Shown here piece by piece: positions 44,885-55,566 of a DNA stretch of 64,000 nucleotides. How positions within the stretch are numbered: position 1 is the stretch's first letter; each line of letters starts with the position of its first letter. The notes beneath the pieces were generated by a model. It searched no databases and was not told where the DNA came from. It saw only the letters and a program-made list of their open reading frames with translations. A program made the translations under genes and the position numbers. Source of the DNA: Ditylenchus dipsaci (taxonomy: Eukaryota > Nematoda > Chromadorea > Rhabditida > Anguinidae); contig SADC01001204.1 of NCBI GenBank assembly GCA_004194705.1, forward strand, positions 1,302,001 through 1,366,000. Direction: 5' to 3'.

Positions 44885-46667
44885 ACAGACCCCAAGTGCA
44901 CCCCCCCCCCCCCTAAGTGCACCCCCTCTAGTGCACCCCCCCCCCCCCCCAAGTGCACCCCCCCTCCGAAGGGGGGTGCATTTAGGGGGGGGGTGCACTT
45001 GGGGGTGTGCACTTGGGTCATTTTTTCATACCTATTTTTTATTGTTTTTAAGTTATTGTCTTGAAGGGAAAGTCATTATTTTCAACTTTTTTCGCCAAAA
45101 TTTGAATTTTCGCCTTGTGGTATCGAAGTAAATGACTGTTTAAGGTATCATCCACCTTATATTACCCAAACCAGCTTGATGTTATCCAACTCACCTGGAT
45201 TTTACCGAATCATTTGAATAATGCTCACATCATCCAGATGGGTCTAACCACCTCATGGTTCCCAAACCACGGTCATTTTTAGTTATTTCACATTTTTCTT
45301 GCTAAAGCTGGGGAAAAACTTTTTCTTAATTTTCTTAATTTTTCCATCTGTATCAAGTTCACTTTGGCTGTATTGTTGACGCCACCTTGGGCACACTTGT
45401 TTCGTAAACGACGTTTGACAGTTAAACCGATGACCTGTAAGTTTTTATCTAAAAGCGAACACGAAGCACGTCTGTCTGAAATTACCTCATTTTTTACTTT
45501 TGGAACACATATATGTGTGCGACCTACTATGTCAGATCCATCAATACTGCGAGCAATCCAATATTCAGAGTCCTCAAACAGCACGGTTATTGTTGGAAGA
45601 GTTGCAAGAGAGATTCCACTAAATTTACGGGCGATAGAATAGCACCCCGCACACCGATAAATTGTATACTGAAATTTTTTGTAGAATCTATTACAAGCGT
45701 AATTCAATGAAGCACTTACATGGCGATCAATCGATTTTCCCTTAGGCTGTCGAACAGCCGACCACGAGTAGCAGGTAGAGAACTTGGACCATCAGTAACC
45801 GGCATCTTGGTTTGCAGTTTGAATCCAGGACGAAATTTAGCTTTGACTCCAGTCGATACCCACTTGTAGCCACCTTGGGCACTGATTTCTGTAAGCTTGT
45901 TATTTTGCTTTTTCATTGCAATTGTTAGAGATGAGGAAACTGAAAAGGAAAATTTTAATTTTTGAGCGAGAATTGATTTCAAGAGAGAAGGAAAAAACTA
46001 GACGCCATAATTTTTTACACTAGAACAACCTCCGCAAATCGTTAACGTAGTACATGTACGCAGCTCTTTTGTTGAAAGTCAAAAGAAGTTTTCCCCCGGT
46101 GCTCTCCCCCGAGTATCTTGGCAATTAAGGCCTAACCAAGCGTTTTGGGTAAGTTCGTGTGATTTAGGTACTATCTATGTAGTTTCGATACTATTTAGAT
46201 GGTTTGGTTATGTCGGTAGTTGCTGTAGCCTATGGGCGGTTTTAGAACCATCCGTGTGATAAATAACTAAAAATGACCGTGGTTTAGGAACCATGCGGTG
46301 GTTAGACCCCATCTGGATGATGTGAGCATTATTCAAATGATTCGGTAAAATCCAGGTGAGTTGGATAACATCAAGCTGGTTTGGGTAATATAAGGTGGAT
46401 GATACCCTTAAACAGTCATTTACTTCGATACCACAAGGCGAAAATTCAAATTTTGGCGAAAAAAGTTGAAAATAATGACTTTCCCTTCAAGACAATAACT
46501 TAAAAACAATAAAAAAATAGGTATGAAAAAATGACCCAAGTGCACCCCCCCCCCCAAGTGCACCCCCCCCCCTAAATGCACCCCCTTCGGAGGGGGGGGG
46601 GGGGGAGGGGTGCACTTAGGGGGGGGGGGGGGGGTGCACTAGAGGGGGGTGCACTTGGGGTTTTACG
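44885..46667. mobile_element. Mutator-like element with long TIRs, 9-bp duplication
   Basis: Two arms of about 400 bp are inverted (44885-45290, 46265-46667): CCCCAAGTGCACCCC runs, then TCATTTTTTCATACCTATTT, GGTATCATCCACCTTATATT and so on. An exact 9-bp TACGCGCTG is repeated at 44876-44884 and 46668-46676. Long TIRs and a 9-bp duplication fit the Mutator superfamily. The unique centre holds a two-exon minus-strand gene. Confidence 0.85.
45288..45982 (-). CDS. Protein of the Mutator-like element
   Basis: Exon 1 (45982 to about 45718) ends RENRLIAM before GTAAGT. Exon 2 resumes after TTTTTCAG near 45672 with YTIYRCAGCYSIARKF and ends PALARKM at a stop (45288). The C-x2-C in YRCAGCY and later THICVPK could form a FLYWCH-like zinc finger, a fold common in Mutator transposases. 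No DDE core is visible, so about 220 residues would be a DNA-binding or accessory protein of a non-autonomous element. The last codons run into the right-hand TIR. Family assignment is an inference. Confidence 0.5.
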
Positions 46668-47829
46668 TACGCGCTGTGCCATGGAGCTCACTTCCTCAGA
46701 TCCAAGTAGCTACCCCCCTTAAGTTAGCCTCAATTATATTTTTAGTTTAAAAGACATTTTTAAGTTCGCCCTAACACACGCCGGCCAACTGTTGCCTAAG
46801 CCTTAGCCCACAGCTTCAGAAAAAAGTTAAAAAATACCTTATATTTGTTAAATATGTTAGCCAGGAACAAAAACAGTTCCATTTTAGCTAAAGATTCACC
46901 CAAACATTGTCTAAACAATTTCTTCGTTTCAATATATACAAAAGCAATAAATAAAAAAACTAACCGTTTGCAATAGAAAAGGGAATAAATTGATCACACT
47001 TTTGAAGTTGTCCATTAGAGTCCAAAAATCTATCTGGGTTAAATTTGTCGGCTTCTTTAAAGTTCTGTAAAACAACAAAATTGTTTAAAATGGTTTCTAA
47101 AATCATGCACCAACCTCTTCGTCATACAACACAGCACTTATTTGAGGTATTATGCAAGTTCCTTTGGGAAGGAAATATCCATCAATGGTGACATCTTTAG
47201 TAGTTTTATGAAGTAGATTTTGTGTCACAATGTTGCTGAGTCTTTGGACTTCCTTAAAAATGTGAAATAGAAAATATTTACAACAGATATCATCGAATTA
47301 CATTAACAACAGCATTGGTGTAGGGCAAATGGGGTCTGTCAGAGAGATTTACCAGCCGATCAGCTCCAATCACGGTGTCCAACTCTTTGTACAGCTTTTC
47401 TGCTTGATCTGGATAGCAGATGAGGTATGTCAGACCCCAGGCTAGAGTTGTACTTGTGGTTTCCTTCAAAAATAAAGGTCTTTTTTTGAAATATAGTTGT
47501 CTAAAAATTTTACCATGCCAGCTGCCCACAAATCGAAACAACAACCTAAAATTACATGAAATGTAAATTTTTACAGAGATTGTTAAAAAGAGCTATGTTT
47601 TGATTCAGTTAACTATGACATTTTAGATGAAAAAATGGCCATGCAAAATTAAGACACATACCAATCAACTGCTTTCTTCTAAAATAATTTTTTTATTACA
47701 CAAATTTTTTTTGTAAATTTTACTGTAATTTTATTAGACCGTTTTTTAAATTAACTTTTTTGCGTTAAAGTTCTAGCTTATTATCGTTTTTCGCTAATCC
47801 AAAATTGGAAAATTTCTGTTTAAGCTCAC

Positions 47830-48400
47830 TAACATATAAAACGCCTCCATTTGAACTTTTTTTAATTTTCGACTTTAGGGGTGGTGGTGGTTTTAAAAGG
47901 GTATTTTGTCACACTCAAAAAAAAGTCAAAAATGACTCATTTTGACCAACTACTAGTTATGACTTACATTTTGCCCCATCGTTAACTGTAGAATTTCTAA
48001 TACAATATTTGAGTAATTCTACAGTTATACGTTTTCGACTACAGTTATTTTTGGGTCAAAAACGACCGATTTTCGGGATTTCGCTCATGGGGAAAAGTCA
48101 TACTTTTACCCCAGGGCTGTCATATAGGCCTTTTAAAAAGAATTGCCTTTTGGGACCCCAAATCTTTTTTTATTTTTGAAGTTTTAGTCAAAAAAATTTC
48201 GCTTCAAAAAGGCAATAAGCACTAGATAAAATGCAGTTTTTTCCTACAAATTCTTTTTTTGTCCAAATGTTTTTTAATTCCTTTTAATATCGACCTTTTT
48301 ATTTTGAGATGGCAGCCCTGTTTCACCCCCAAAGTCGAACATAAAGCAAGTTTAAATGAAGGTGTTTTATATGCTGGCCTACCCTAAGCCTAAGTATTCT
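47830..48400. repeat. Palindromic insertion in a P450 intron, with nested hAT-type MITE
   Basis: ACATATAAAACGCCTCCATT is mirrored by AATGAAGGTGTTTTATATGC. Inside, 48113-48320 is copy 2 of the CAGGGCTG family (CAGGGCTGTCATATAGG...GGCAGCCCTG), with flanks TTTTACCC and TTTCACCC. Confidence 0.7.
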
Positions 48401-49189
48401 AAGTCAAACTGGCCAGCTTATCCGAAAAATGCATAAAATTTAAAAAATCGAATATTCAAATTTCGCATCGGCAGAAAATTAGAAAGCAGAGCAAACTTTT
48501 TTAAATCGAAATTTTAAACTTACGAGTGGTTGTGAGGCTCTCCCAGTTCATCTTTCTTTGCCTTTCTCTAAGAAAAGCTCCAACAAAGTCAGTAGCTACA
48601 TCATTGCAGTCATTTGAGTCTAGCTCAGCCTTGTGCTCATCTATCCTCACCTCATAATAACTGAACAGAATTTGGCTCACATCAACAATTTTTTTCAGCT
48701 GATCCTTGAAGAAAGGAAGGTTTTTGAAGAGATTTGGCTTTTGCATAACCATGTGCGAGTACATGTTGCCAAGGATTTGCATGAAATCGCTAACGGCTTT
48801 TTTTAGCTCATAAAACTCGTGCTCTTTTTCCTAAAAAAGTTTCAGAAATTGCTTTAGTTACATAGATTATATTTATAAAAGTGTAATTACCCCATAAAAT
48901 CTGTAGCCAAACAGCAGGTTGTTGATGATTGAGCCAACGCCATGTCAATATGGCCTGCTAGATTGTGGTCGGTGTCTCCTTTTGTAGTATCTTTCTCCAC
49001 CTTCTCGAAAATAGTTTTCTACTTCTTCAAGCACCTTAATAATAAAATTTTATAGTAAATAAAGGGCAACACTTTTTGTACCAAATTTACTTTTTTGCAC
49101 TTTTTTCTTTACTTTTTTCACTTGTTCACAAAGTGATAACACCATCATGTCGCCCTGCGATTTTTCTTTCTAACAAAATACAGGGTTTC

Positions 49190-49555
49190 CCCAGAAATAT
49201 GCCCACTTTTAAGTATCTTCAACTTTTGTCCTGATACGAATCCGAAATTGTAATAAACGCAGATCAGCTCAGTTTTTCATGGCAATTTTTTCGAAATAAA
49301 GTTTGAAAAACACTATTTTGCTTGGTTCTCCTTGTGATTTTGGATCAAAGAGACCATCCAGACAGCAGTACCAAAAATTTTGGTACTGCTGTCTGGATGG
49401 TCTCTAGATGGGTGAGGCCCCGAAACACACAGGGGACCAACCGAAAACCGTGTTTTTCACACTATGAACCAGAAAAATTGCCATGAAAAACTGAATTGAT
49501 CTGCGTTTACAGAATTTCAAATTCGTGTCAATACAAAAAGTTATAGATATTTAAA
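49190..49555. repeat. Palindrome in P450 intron
   Basis: The centre ACCATCCAGACAGCAGTACC is perfectly mirrored; outer words TTCATGGCAATTTTTTCG and GAAAAATTGCCATGAAAAAC also match. A TTAA-type family C left end (TTTAAAGGGGCATGCTCGTC) adjoins at 49551. Confidence 0.7.
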
Positions 49556-49689
49556 GGGGCATGCTCGTCGCCGACGGAATATTTTGAAAGGCGGGTACCA
49601 GGTCAATTCAAACTAGAATTATTTCAAAATAAATTTTAATTAAGTACCCTGCGGGCAGTAAGTAATCAAAAACTTTTCCTTCTTTCAAT

Positions 49690-50095
49690 AACCTCGGTGG
49701 CCTAGGGCAAAGCTTTTCCTTGCTGCAAAAAGACTTCTTTTTGCTCCCAAAGACCTTTTTTTGCTGTTAATTTTTTTTGCTGCAAAATGACTTTTTTGCG
49801 CCAAAAAGACTTTTTTGCTGCTAATTTTGTCTGCTGCAAAAAGACTTCTTTTTTCTGCAAAAATACTTTTTTTTTGCTGCAAAAAGACTCTTCGTGCTGC
49901 AAAAGGACTTTTTTTGCTGCTAAATTACTTTTTTGCGCCAAAAAGACTTTTTTTGCTGCTAATTTTGTCTGCTGCAAAAAGACTTCTTTTTTCTGCAAAA
50001 ATACTTTTTTTGCTGCTAAATTACTTTTTTTGCTGCTAAAATACTTTTTTGCTGCAAATATTGTTTTGCTTCACATGCCTTTTTTGCAGCATTTT
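49690..50095 (+). repeat. Minisatellite of TTTGCTGCAAAAAGACTT units
   Basis: Around 400 bp of repeats of CTTTTTTGCTGCAAAAAGA, CTGCTAATTTTGTCTGCTGC and related words, including a duplicated block of about 130 bp. It resembles one foldback arm, but no mirror partner was found. Long open frames in both directions are array translations. It lies in the large P450 intron. Confidence 0.75.
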
Positions 50096-50334
50096 TTACT
50101 AGAAATATCAATTGTTATACATATTTTGTGGTCAATTTGTCCACAAAAATTTTATCATTTCTTAGGAACGAATAAACCATGCTATTCAACTCAAAATTTT
50201 TTAATTTATTTTAATTTTTGCCCCTGAAATGAATAAGTACCAGGTAGTTGACGTTAAAATTAAAGGAATCATTCAGATTGAGCTTATAAATAATTATATC
50301 ATGTCTAGAACAGTGCCTCGAGTACTTTAGTGTA

Positions 50335-50759
50335 CAGTCGACTCTCGATTTAAGGACACCCCAAAAGTTCGTTCCCCAGCTGGGTCCGACACTTTTTTTA
50401 GCTCGCTTTTCGAAGCTTTTTTAAAATTCTGTTTTGACAGTCTGGTCGTAAATATTGCAAGGATGCCGATTTTGCCGATCGTTTTTTAAAATCCAGAAAC
50501 TTTTTCTTCTAAAAAAGCAAAACCTCGATTTAAGGACAGGCTTTTTCTAAAATCCCTGTCCTTAAATCGAGGGTTTGCTTTTTTAGAAGAAAAAGTTTTT
50601 GGATTTGAAAAACGATCGGCAAAATCGACATCCTTGCGATGTTTGCGACCAGATTGTCAAAACAGAATTTTAAAAAAGCTTCGAAAATCGAGCTAAAAAA
50701 AGTGTCGGACCCAGCTGGGGAACGAACTTTTGGGGTGTCCTTAAATCGAGAGTCGACTG
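50335..50759. mobile_element. Pogo-like MITE in P450 intron
   Basis: CAGTCGACTCTCGATTTAAG and CTTAAATCGAGAGTCGACTG are the ends, flanked by TA. The 425-bp element is almost a perfect palindrome (AAAGTTCGTTCCCCAGCTGG mirrored). Confidence 0.88.
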
Positions 50760-50801
50760 TATATGAAAAGTCGGTTTTTGTCGCGAAATTTTCAGGCTGT
50801 A

Positions 50802-50970
50802 CAGTCAAACCTCTATATTGCATCCCGCAAGGGACCGGCCAAGCCCGGATGCAATATAGAGGGTTGATAATAGGTAATTTATTTTCCGGCCAACCAAACC
50901 AAAACAAAAAAAGCGAGTGCAACATAGATGTGTATGCAATATAGAGGGTTGCTATTTAGAGGTTTGACTG
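50802..50970. mobile_element. Pogo-like MITE, CTCTATATTGCATCC type
   Basis: CAGTCAAACCTCTATATTGC and AGAGGTTTGACTG are inverted, TA-flanked. The interior GGGACCGGCCAAGC matches the repeat at 58710-58900. Confidence 0.78.
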
Positions 50971-52069
50971 TACTAAGTTGTCCAGCCGGACCCCACCTGG
51001 AGAATAAGAGACTACTTAGGTTTCGAAAGTGGGATTAATTGACATGTAGACAAACGTGTGGACGAATTGGCGAATGTACGAATTGACGGGCAGGGGTCAC
51101 GTTCTTCCTGCCCCCACCCCCTCCCCTCCCCTGGCTACGCCGCTGCCCTGTATAACCTTTTTCAAGATATTTTAAAATGTTAAATAACGCCATTAAAAGT
51201 ATAGACCAATTTGATGACGTTATTTTCTCCGTACTTTTAATTTTTTTAATTTTAAATATCATGCAAAAAATCAATCCTTGTGAGAAACTAGAATTGCCGT
51301 TTATCACTTTGTGAAAAACAAAATGCAAAACAAATACAAAAGAAAAATTTAGTACATAAAAAAGCAAATTTGGTGCGAAAAAGTTATTAACATATAAAAT
51401 TTGCCTACCCTGTCCTGCATCATATTCTTGCCTAGCCCAAAGTCTCGTAATACGTGCAGAGCAAATCTGCGCTGTTCTTTCCACAAATCGCTTCTGTAAT
51501 AACAATGCCGTAGACCCTCCTAATTATCTGTCGAATTTTGTACTTTGTGTATATTCAACCAACCCTTGAGAATATTCTCAAAATCTTCATTAAATATTCG
51601 ACCAGCATAAGTATCCCCGTCTTTTTGGAATGTCTCAATAATCTTAGCATAGTCGGAGATGCAAACAATAGGCATATCCCCTTGCCAAAATTGCTGAATA
51701 TTTTTAACCTTGAAATGTCTTTACAGGTTTTTTTCACTCACTGTAAATAGGTCCGTACTGATTTTTCCACTTGACGTGAAGTAAATCTTCAGGTTGGTTG
51801 CGTGCTATTTCCAGCTGATTACCGACAAATGGCAAAGGCATAGGTCCTGAAAATCTGATAAGAAAGGATTTTAAAGTAAGGAAAGACAAACCGGGAGGCA
51901 GATTTCTTCGCTTGTAGTAGCAGTGGTAGAAAAAAAATAAGCCGATAGTCAAACTTATTAGGAAAATAGCAAAGGAAATCATTTCAGATCGATTGATACC
52001 AAGAAAAATAGAGTATCCTTCTAGCAAATTTAAAAAATCAAGAACAGTTATTGTTAGAAGACGAGAACC

Positions 52070-52077
52070 CTTATATA
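52070..52077 (-). promoter_or_regulatory. TATA box of the P450 gene
   Basis: TATATAAG on the minus strand, about 90 nt upstream of the proposed ATG at 51982. Confidence 0.5.
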
Positions 52078-52129
52078 GTTGACACAACACTTTTTGCACA
52101 GACTACAAACGCAAGGAACAAAAACAGAT

Positions 52130-52570
52130 TGTTTGTGTGATAGTAGTTTCGACTTAGAAGGCACAATATGAACTTTTATTTTTTTTATTTATCTACACTT
52201 AATTTCGCTTATATAAATAAGTCTCATATTTTGAAAGCCGAATATTTATTAAAAAGACATTTTTTGATAAAAATACTTCAAGTTTATTTTTTCTTGTTCT
52301 TTGTTTTTTGTACAAACTACACCAATTATTTTATTCTGTTTATTGATCTAAACAGTGCACGCACATACTCAGACTTAGATTAGAAAAAATAGGACAACCG
52401 TATTTCTGTCATTATAGATTCTTTCTCAATTATGGCTCCTTAGCCGTTTCACTAAATTTTCAATATTTTACTCGGAAAATGTGATGAAAAAGGCTGGTCC
52501 TACTGTAATATACACCCTATCCCCCTCAAACGATACTGTAATGTACCCCCTTCCCCTAAAATCGACCTAC
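52130..52570. other. P450 upstream region, nothing further recognised
   Basis: AT-rich; no gene or transposon end identified. Confidence 0.35.
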
Positions 52571-52780
52571 CGCAGGCTGCCATCTCAAAATTAAAAAAAA
52601 GGACATTTGAGCAAAAAAAGAAGTTTTGACCTAATTAGAAGAAAAAAGTGCATTTTACCTAGTGCTTACTGCCATTTTCAAATAAAAAAAGACTTTGACT
52701 GAAAACTTCTAAAATAAAAAAAGGCTTAGGATCCCAAAACAGTACAAATCTGTTTAAAAAAGGAAATATGTATGGCAGCC
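52571..52780. mobile_element. hAT-type MITE (CAGGGCTG family), copy 3
   Basis: CAGGCTGCCATCTCAAAATT and TATGGCAGCCCTG are inverted and the interior resembles copy 1 (41574-41773). The flanks do not show a clear 8-bp duplication. Confidence 0.65.
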
Positions 52781-52799
52781 CTGGTAGGACCTACTGTAT

Positions 52800-53200
52800 A
52801 TACCGCCCGCACTTTTGAGTGCTAGGCTAACTTTCGGGTGGGTTCTGCCCGCCTGTGAAACGAGGAGAGAAACTCTTCGGTAAAAAAAACAAAATAGCTT
52901 GAACATATTTTGTTAACTGGGGCCTACCGCATAAAGAAACTCTGGTATGCATGTTTTTTTTCATGCATCCAGAGCCACTTTCGATTTTATTTGTGTCTAA
53001 GGTATGTGGGTGTTGCGCACTCACAACTCCAAGCCCCCAAGCCCCTGCGCCCCCTTCGGGGGCGCAGGGGGTTGGTTGGTTAGAGAGATGCGCGCACTCA
53101 CTTACCTTAGACATAATTCCGAGCAAGACTCTTGATCAAAAAATGCATAAAGAGGCTCTTTTTGGCCAAGCCTCTAGTTGACCGAAAATGGGGTAATGGT
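52800..53200. mobile_element. Family D core copy
   Basis: It has GCATGCATCCAGAGCCAC, CTAAGGTATGTGGGTG, the hairpin CTGCGCCCCCTTCGGGGGCG and ACTTACCTTAGACATAATTC in the family order. The open frames on both strands here are core translations. Confidence 0.7.
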
Positions 53201-53460
53201 ACACGAAAAAATTTGCCCGACAAAATTTGCCCGATAATAATTTTCCCGGCATTTTTTGTTTTGGCACTTCAGAAGCATTTCTCATTTTTTGTGGGGTTCG
53301 CCCATTGAGTTTCTGGGTTCGCCCAATTCTAGGGCCCGAGCCATTTCGCACCCTAGGATATTTCGTGACGGCCATTTCGCGCACTAAAACAAACGATTTT
53401 TGTGTCTCGTGAAGGATAAATTTGATGATGAGATATAAACTATATACCTAAAATTAAATT
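53201..53460. repeat. Short array of AATTTGCCCGACAA
   Basis: Three degenerate words AAAATTTGCCCGACAA, AATTTGCCCGATAA and AATTTTCCCGGC, then TTTCGTGACGGCCATTTCGC. This may be the end of an array-armed element whose partner is missing. Confidence 0.4.
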
Positions 53461-53568
53461 CTAGCCTTGTTATGTTAGCAACCAAGCTGAAAAATTCGTA
53501 CAGAAGTTCATGATTAGGCAAAAAATTTGAATTGGCGGGGAACAATTCAAAACAGTGGCATGGCCTTT

Positions 53569-53800
53569 TAAAGGACATGTCCGTGGCCGACACGGAGAAA
53601 GGCGGGAACAGCATATCTTTTCTTTCTCGGGCAAACTTTTACAATTTGTTCTTGTTGTTGATGTTTTAAGTTTTCTGTCTGATTTAAAAGACCGTGATGA
53701 GGTCATCAAGATCAGATTTAACAGAACGATTTAAAAATGGAACGATCAAAAAAAAAATTGCTGGTCCCCGCCTTAACTTTTGAAACGCACTGGATCAAAT
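53569..53800. mobile_element. Degraded TTAA-type MITE (family C)
   Basis: TTAAAGGACATGTCCGTGGC at the left, GCTGGTCCCCGCCTTAAC and a decayed end at the right, as in 37037-37271. Just upstream, 53480-53550 is a family A/B fragment (GTACAGAAGTTCATGATTAG, GAATTGGCGGGG). Confidence 0.6.
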
Positions 53801-54039
53801 TTGACGTAGCGTTAGTTCTCACGATATGGTCTTTTTATAATTGGAAACGCATGCTGCGGTTTTAAACTGGGATTTTCTAAACCTCATATAAGTAGTTTAT
53901 GTGCAGTTAAGTAGCCTAAGTCGTCCGATCTGGCAATTTCAAAGCAACGTTGGGCTCGACTAGTGAATAGTTCTATATTATATAAAATTTTAAATGCAAA
54001 CAAAAATCGTATGAAAAATAATTGTTGGATATTTTCAGA

Positions 54040-54962
54040 GTAAAAAAGTGTCCACCGCCAATCCAAAATTTTAATATGCCTCTGCTTTCAAAAGGGTACA
54101 GGCTAATTGGTCGCTACAAACTGGTCGTTTACAAACTGGCCGTTTACAGAATTGGTCCGTTTACAGAATTGGTCGTCACAAAACTGGTCGTTTACAGAAT
54201 TGGTCGTTTACAAAACTGGCCGTTTACAGAATTGGTCGTTTACAGAATTGGTCGATTACGAATTTGTCGTTTACAGAATTGGTCGTTTGCAAAAGAACGT
54301 AACTTCTTTAGTTGGGGTTACAAGTTAGGGTAACCTTAGTTGGGTTAATAGGCATGCCAAACATAAGTTTCGTCTCTGTCAATCATTTCTCTCTCTGCCA
54401 TCACATTGTTCAACGTCTTTCTACCTCATCTCATTAAATCTCCATCACACTCAATTAGAAGCACAATCAGCAAAGAGGCCCAAGATGAACCTGGACGACA
54501 ACATCGACGACGGAAGAATATGATATCGAGAGGGTGGGCTCATGGCATGGTTCAGCGATGAGGGAGCTTTGAGTATTGAAATTTTGTTTATTGTTGTTAT
54601 CGTGGACAGGGAATAAAGAGAACCATTTGTGTGTTTTATTGTTTATCCACGGTTTGAAAATTTCTGTTTGCTCATATTCTTGACTTACACTATGTTTTGA
54701 TCTGGTATTTTGGTTGCTAATGACTATTAAAGCAGTCATTCACTTGATTACTTCTTGAAACGCCAATCCTGTTAAACGACCAATTCTGCAACCGACCAAT
54801 TCTGTAAAACGATCAGTCCTGTAAACGACCAATTCTGTAAAGGCAGTTTTGTAAACGACCAGTTTTGTGACGACCAATTCTGTAAACTAGTTTTGTAAAC
54901 GACCAGTTTTGTAGCGACAAATCAGCCTGTACCCTTCAAAAGCATGGTTCCTTTAGGTGTGC
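54040..54962. mobile_element. Half of a family B MITE split by FB4
   Basis: CCGCCAATCCAAAATTTTAA, ATGCCTCTGCTTTCAAAAG (54079-54094), then, beyond FB4, GCATGGTTCCTTTA (54943) together match the right arm of family B. Confidence 0.65.
54095..54934. mobile_element. Foldback element FB4 with GGTCGTTTACA arms
   Basis: The ends GGTACAGGCTAATTGGTCGC and GCGACAAATCAGCCTGTACC are inverted. TTCAAAAG is present on both sides (54087-54094, 54935-54942), with one extra G/C at the right tip. The arms are arrays of GAATTGGTCGTTTACA and GTAAACGACCAATTCT units. The interior of about 460 bp encodes nothing recognised. Confidence 0.82.
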
Positions 54963-55080
54963 GAAAACTTTACTTTATTCACATTTAGGGTCACAAAAAA
55001 ATTTAAGCACAAGTTTTGTGAATTTTCCTATTTTAAGACGGGTGGGGCCACGAAAAATGATCGTGACAGCCAACTTCAAC

Positions 55081-55247
55081 TACCGTATTTTCTCTATTAA
55101 TTACCCCTGGGTAATTATTTTTCAACCCCTGAAAATTTCGAAAAAAAAAATATGATTTTGGTTTTAGATTTTGGGTGCTCAACCAAAATCTAAAAAGTGT
55201 TAGGGATATTATTAAGGGATGGGTAATTTAATAGAGAAAATACGGTA
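55081..55247. mobile_element. TACCGTAT-family MITE
   Basis: TACCGTATTTTCTCTATTAA and TTAATAGAGAAAATACGGTA are exact inverted ends of a 167-bp element. Confidence 0.85.
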
Positions 55248-55566
55248 AATTAACTGAATAAAATGAAAATAGACATAATATCAAATGCAATTTACGGAAT
55301 AAAGTCTTTATATTACAATCAACAAAAAAACTTTTTCAAAGGTGCCTTATAATTAACATAGGGATGTCAATTTGTAGTAAAACGTATCTGGACGGGAAAA
55401 AATTTAATCAGTCTTAGCACCCGAGAGAAGACATCTAACAAATATAAGTATACTAAGAAACCACACACTTTAAAACCATTCCTACACAATATATTATAAC
55501 GCCAATACACGACGCAAATGTTTACACAGAGAGGATTTTTCAATATTTCTTTGCGAATTCTCCTTC
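55248..55566. other. 3' flank of next gene, nothing recognised
   Basis: AT-rich sequence immediately downstream of the stop codon of the minus-strand gene at 55567-57374. Confidence 0.35.

Larger units (their letters stand above)
44800..46692 (-). other. tRNA-like (SINE-head) sequence split by a transposon
   Basis: On the minus strand, 46692-46668 reads GAGCTCCATGGCACAGCGCG (A-box-like TGGCACAGCGCG). After the transposon it continues with a GT run, then GGTTCGATTCCACG (B box, 44836-44822). The two boxes would be 53 bp apart without the insertion, compatible with a tRNA-like polymerase III promoter. No clean cloverleaf; probably a SINE head. Confidence 0.45.
46840..51982 (-). pseudogene. Cytochrome P450, CYP33-like, with frame breaks
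   Basis: A haem-thiolate monooxygenase of the CYP2 clan, resembling nematode CYP33 enzymes; expected in the ER membrane. Visible in order: membrane anchor from ATG 51982 (ISFAIFLISLTIGLFFF), NLPPG|PMPLPFVGN across a 45-nt intron, DYAKIIETFQKDGDTYAGR, LWKEQRRFALHVLRDFG (C-helix WxxxR), VLEEVEN, GSIINNLLFGYRF, a long helix-rich exon (48829-48525), LWAAGM|ETTSTTLAW (I-helix), EVQR (ExxR), FNPDRF, then PFSIAN...QCLGES around the haem Cys. Frame shifts by one base are needed near 51690, 51515, 51500, 49000, 48950 and 46960; several are one missing G in a G run. The haem motif lacks the usual Gly and Arg (FSIAN). The exon after NKYK (46840) is not found. Introns carry several MITEs. Confidence 0.85.

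Noticed and set aside
44762..45131. Pro/Gly-rich frames over C and G runs in the Mutator-like arms
   Set aside because: Created by poly-C/poly-G stretches in terminal inverted repeats; mirrored frames occur in the other arm.
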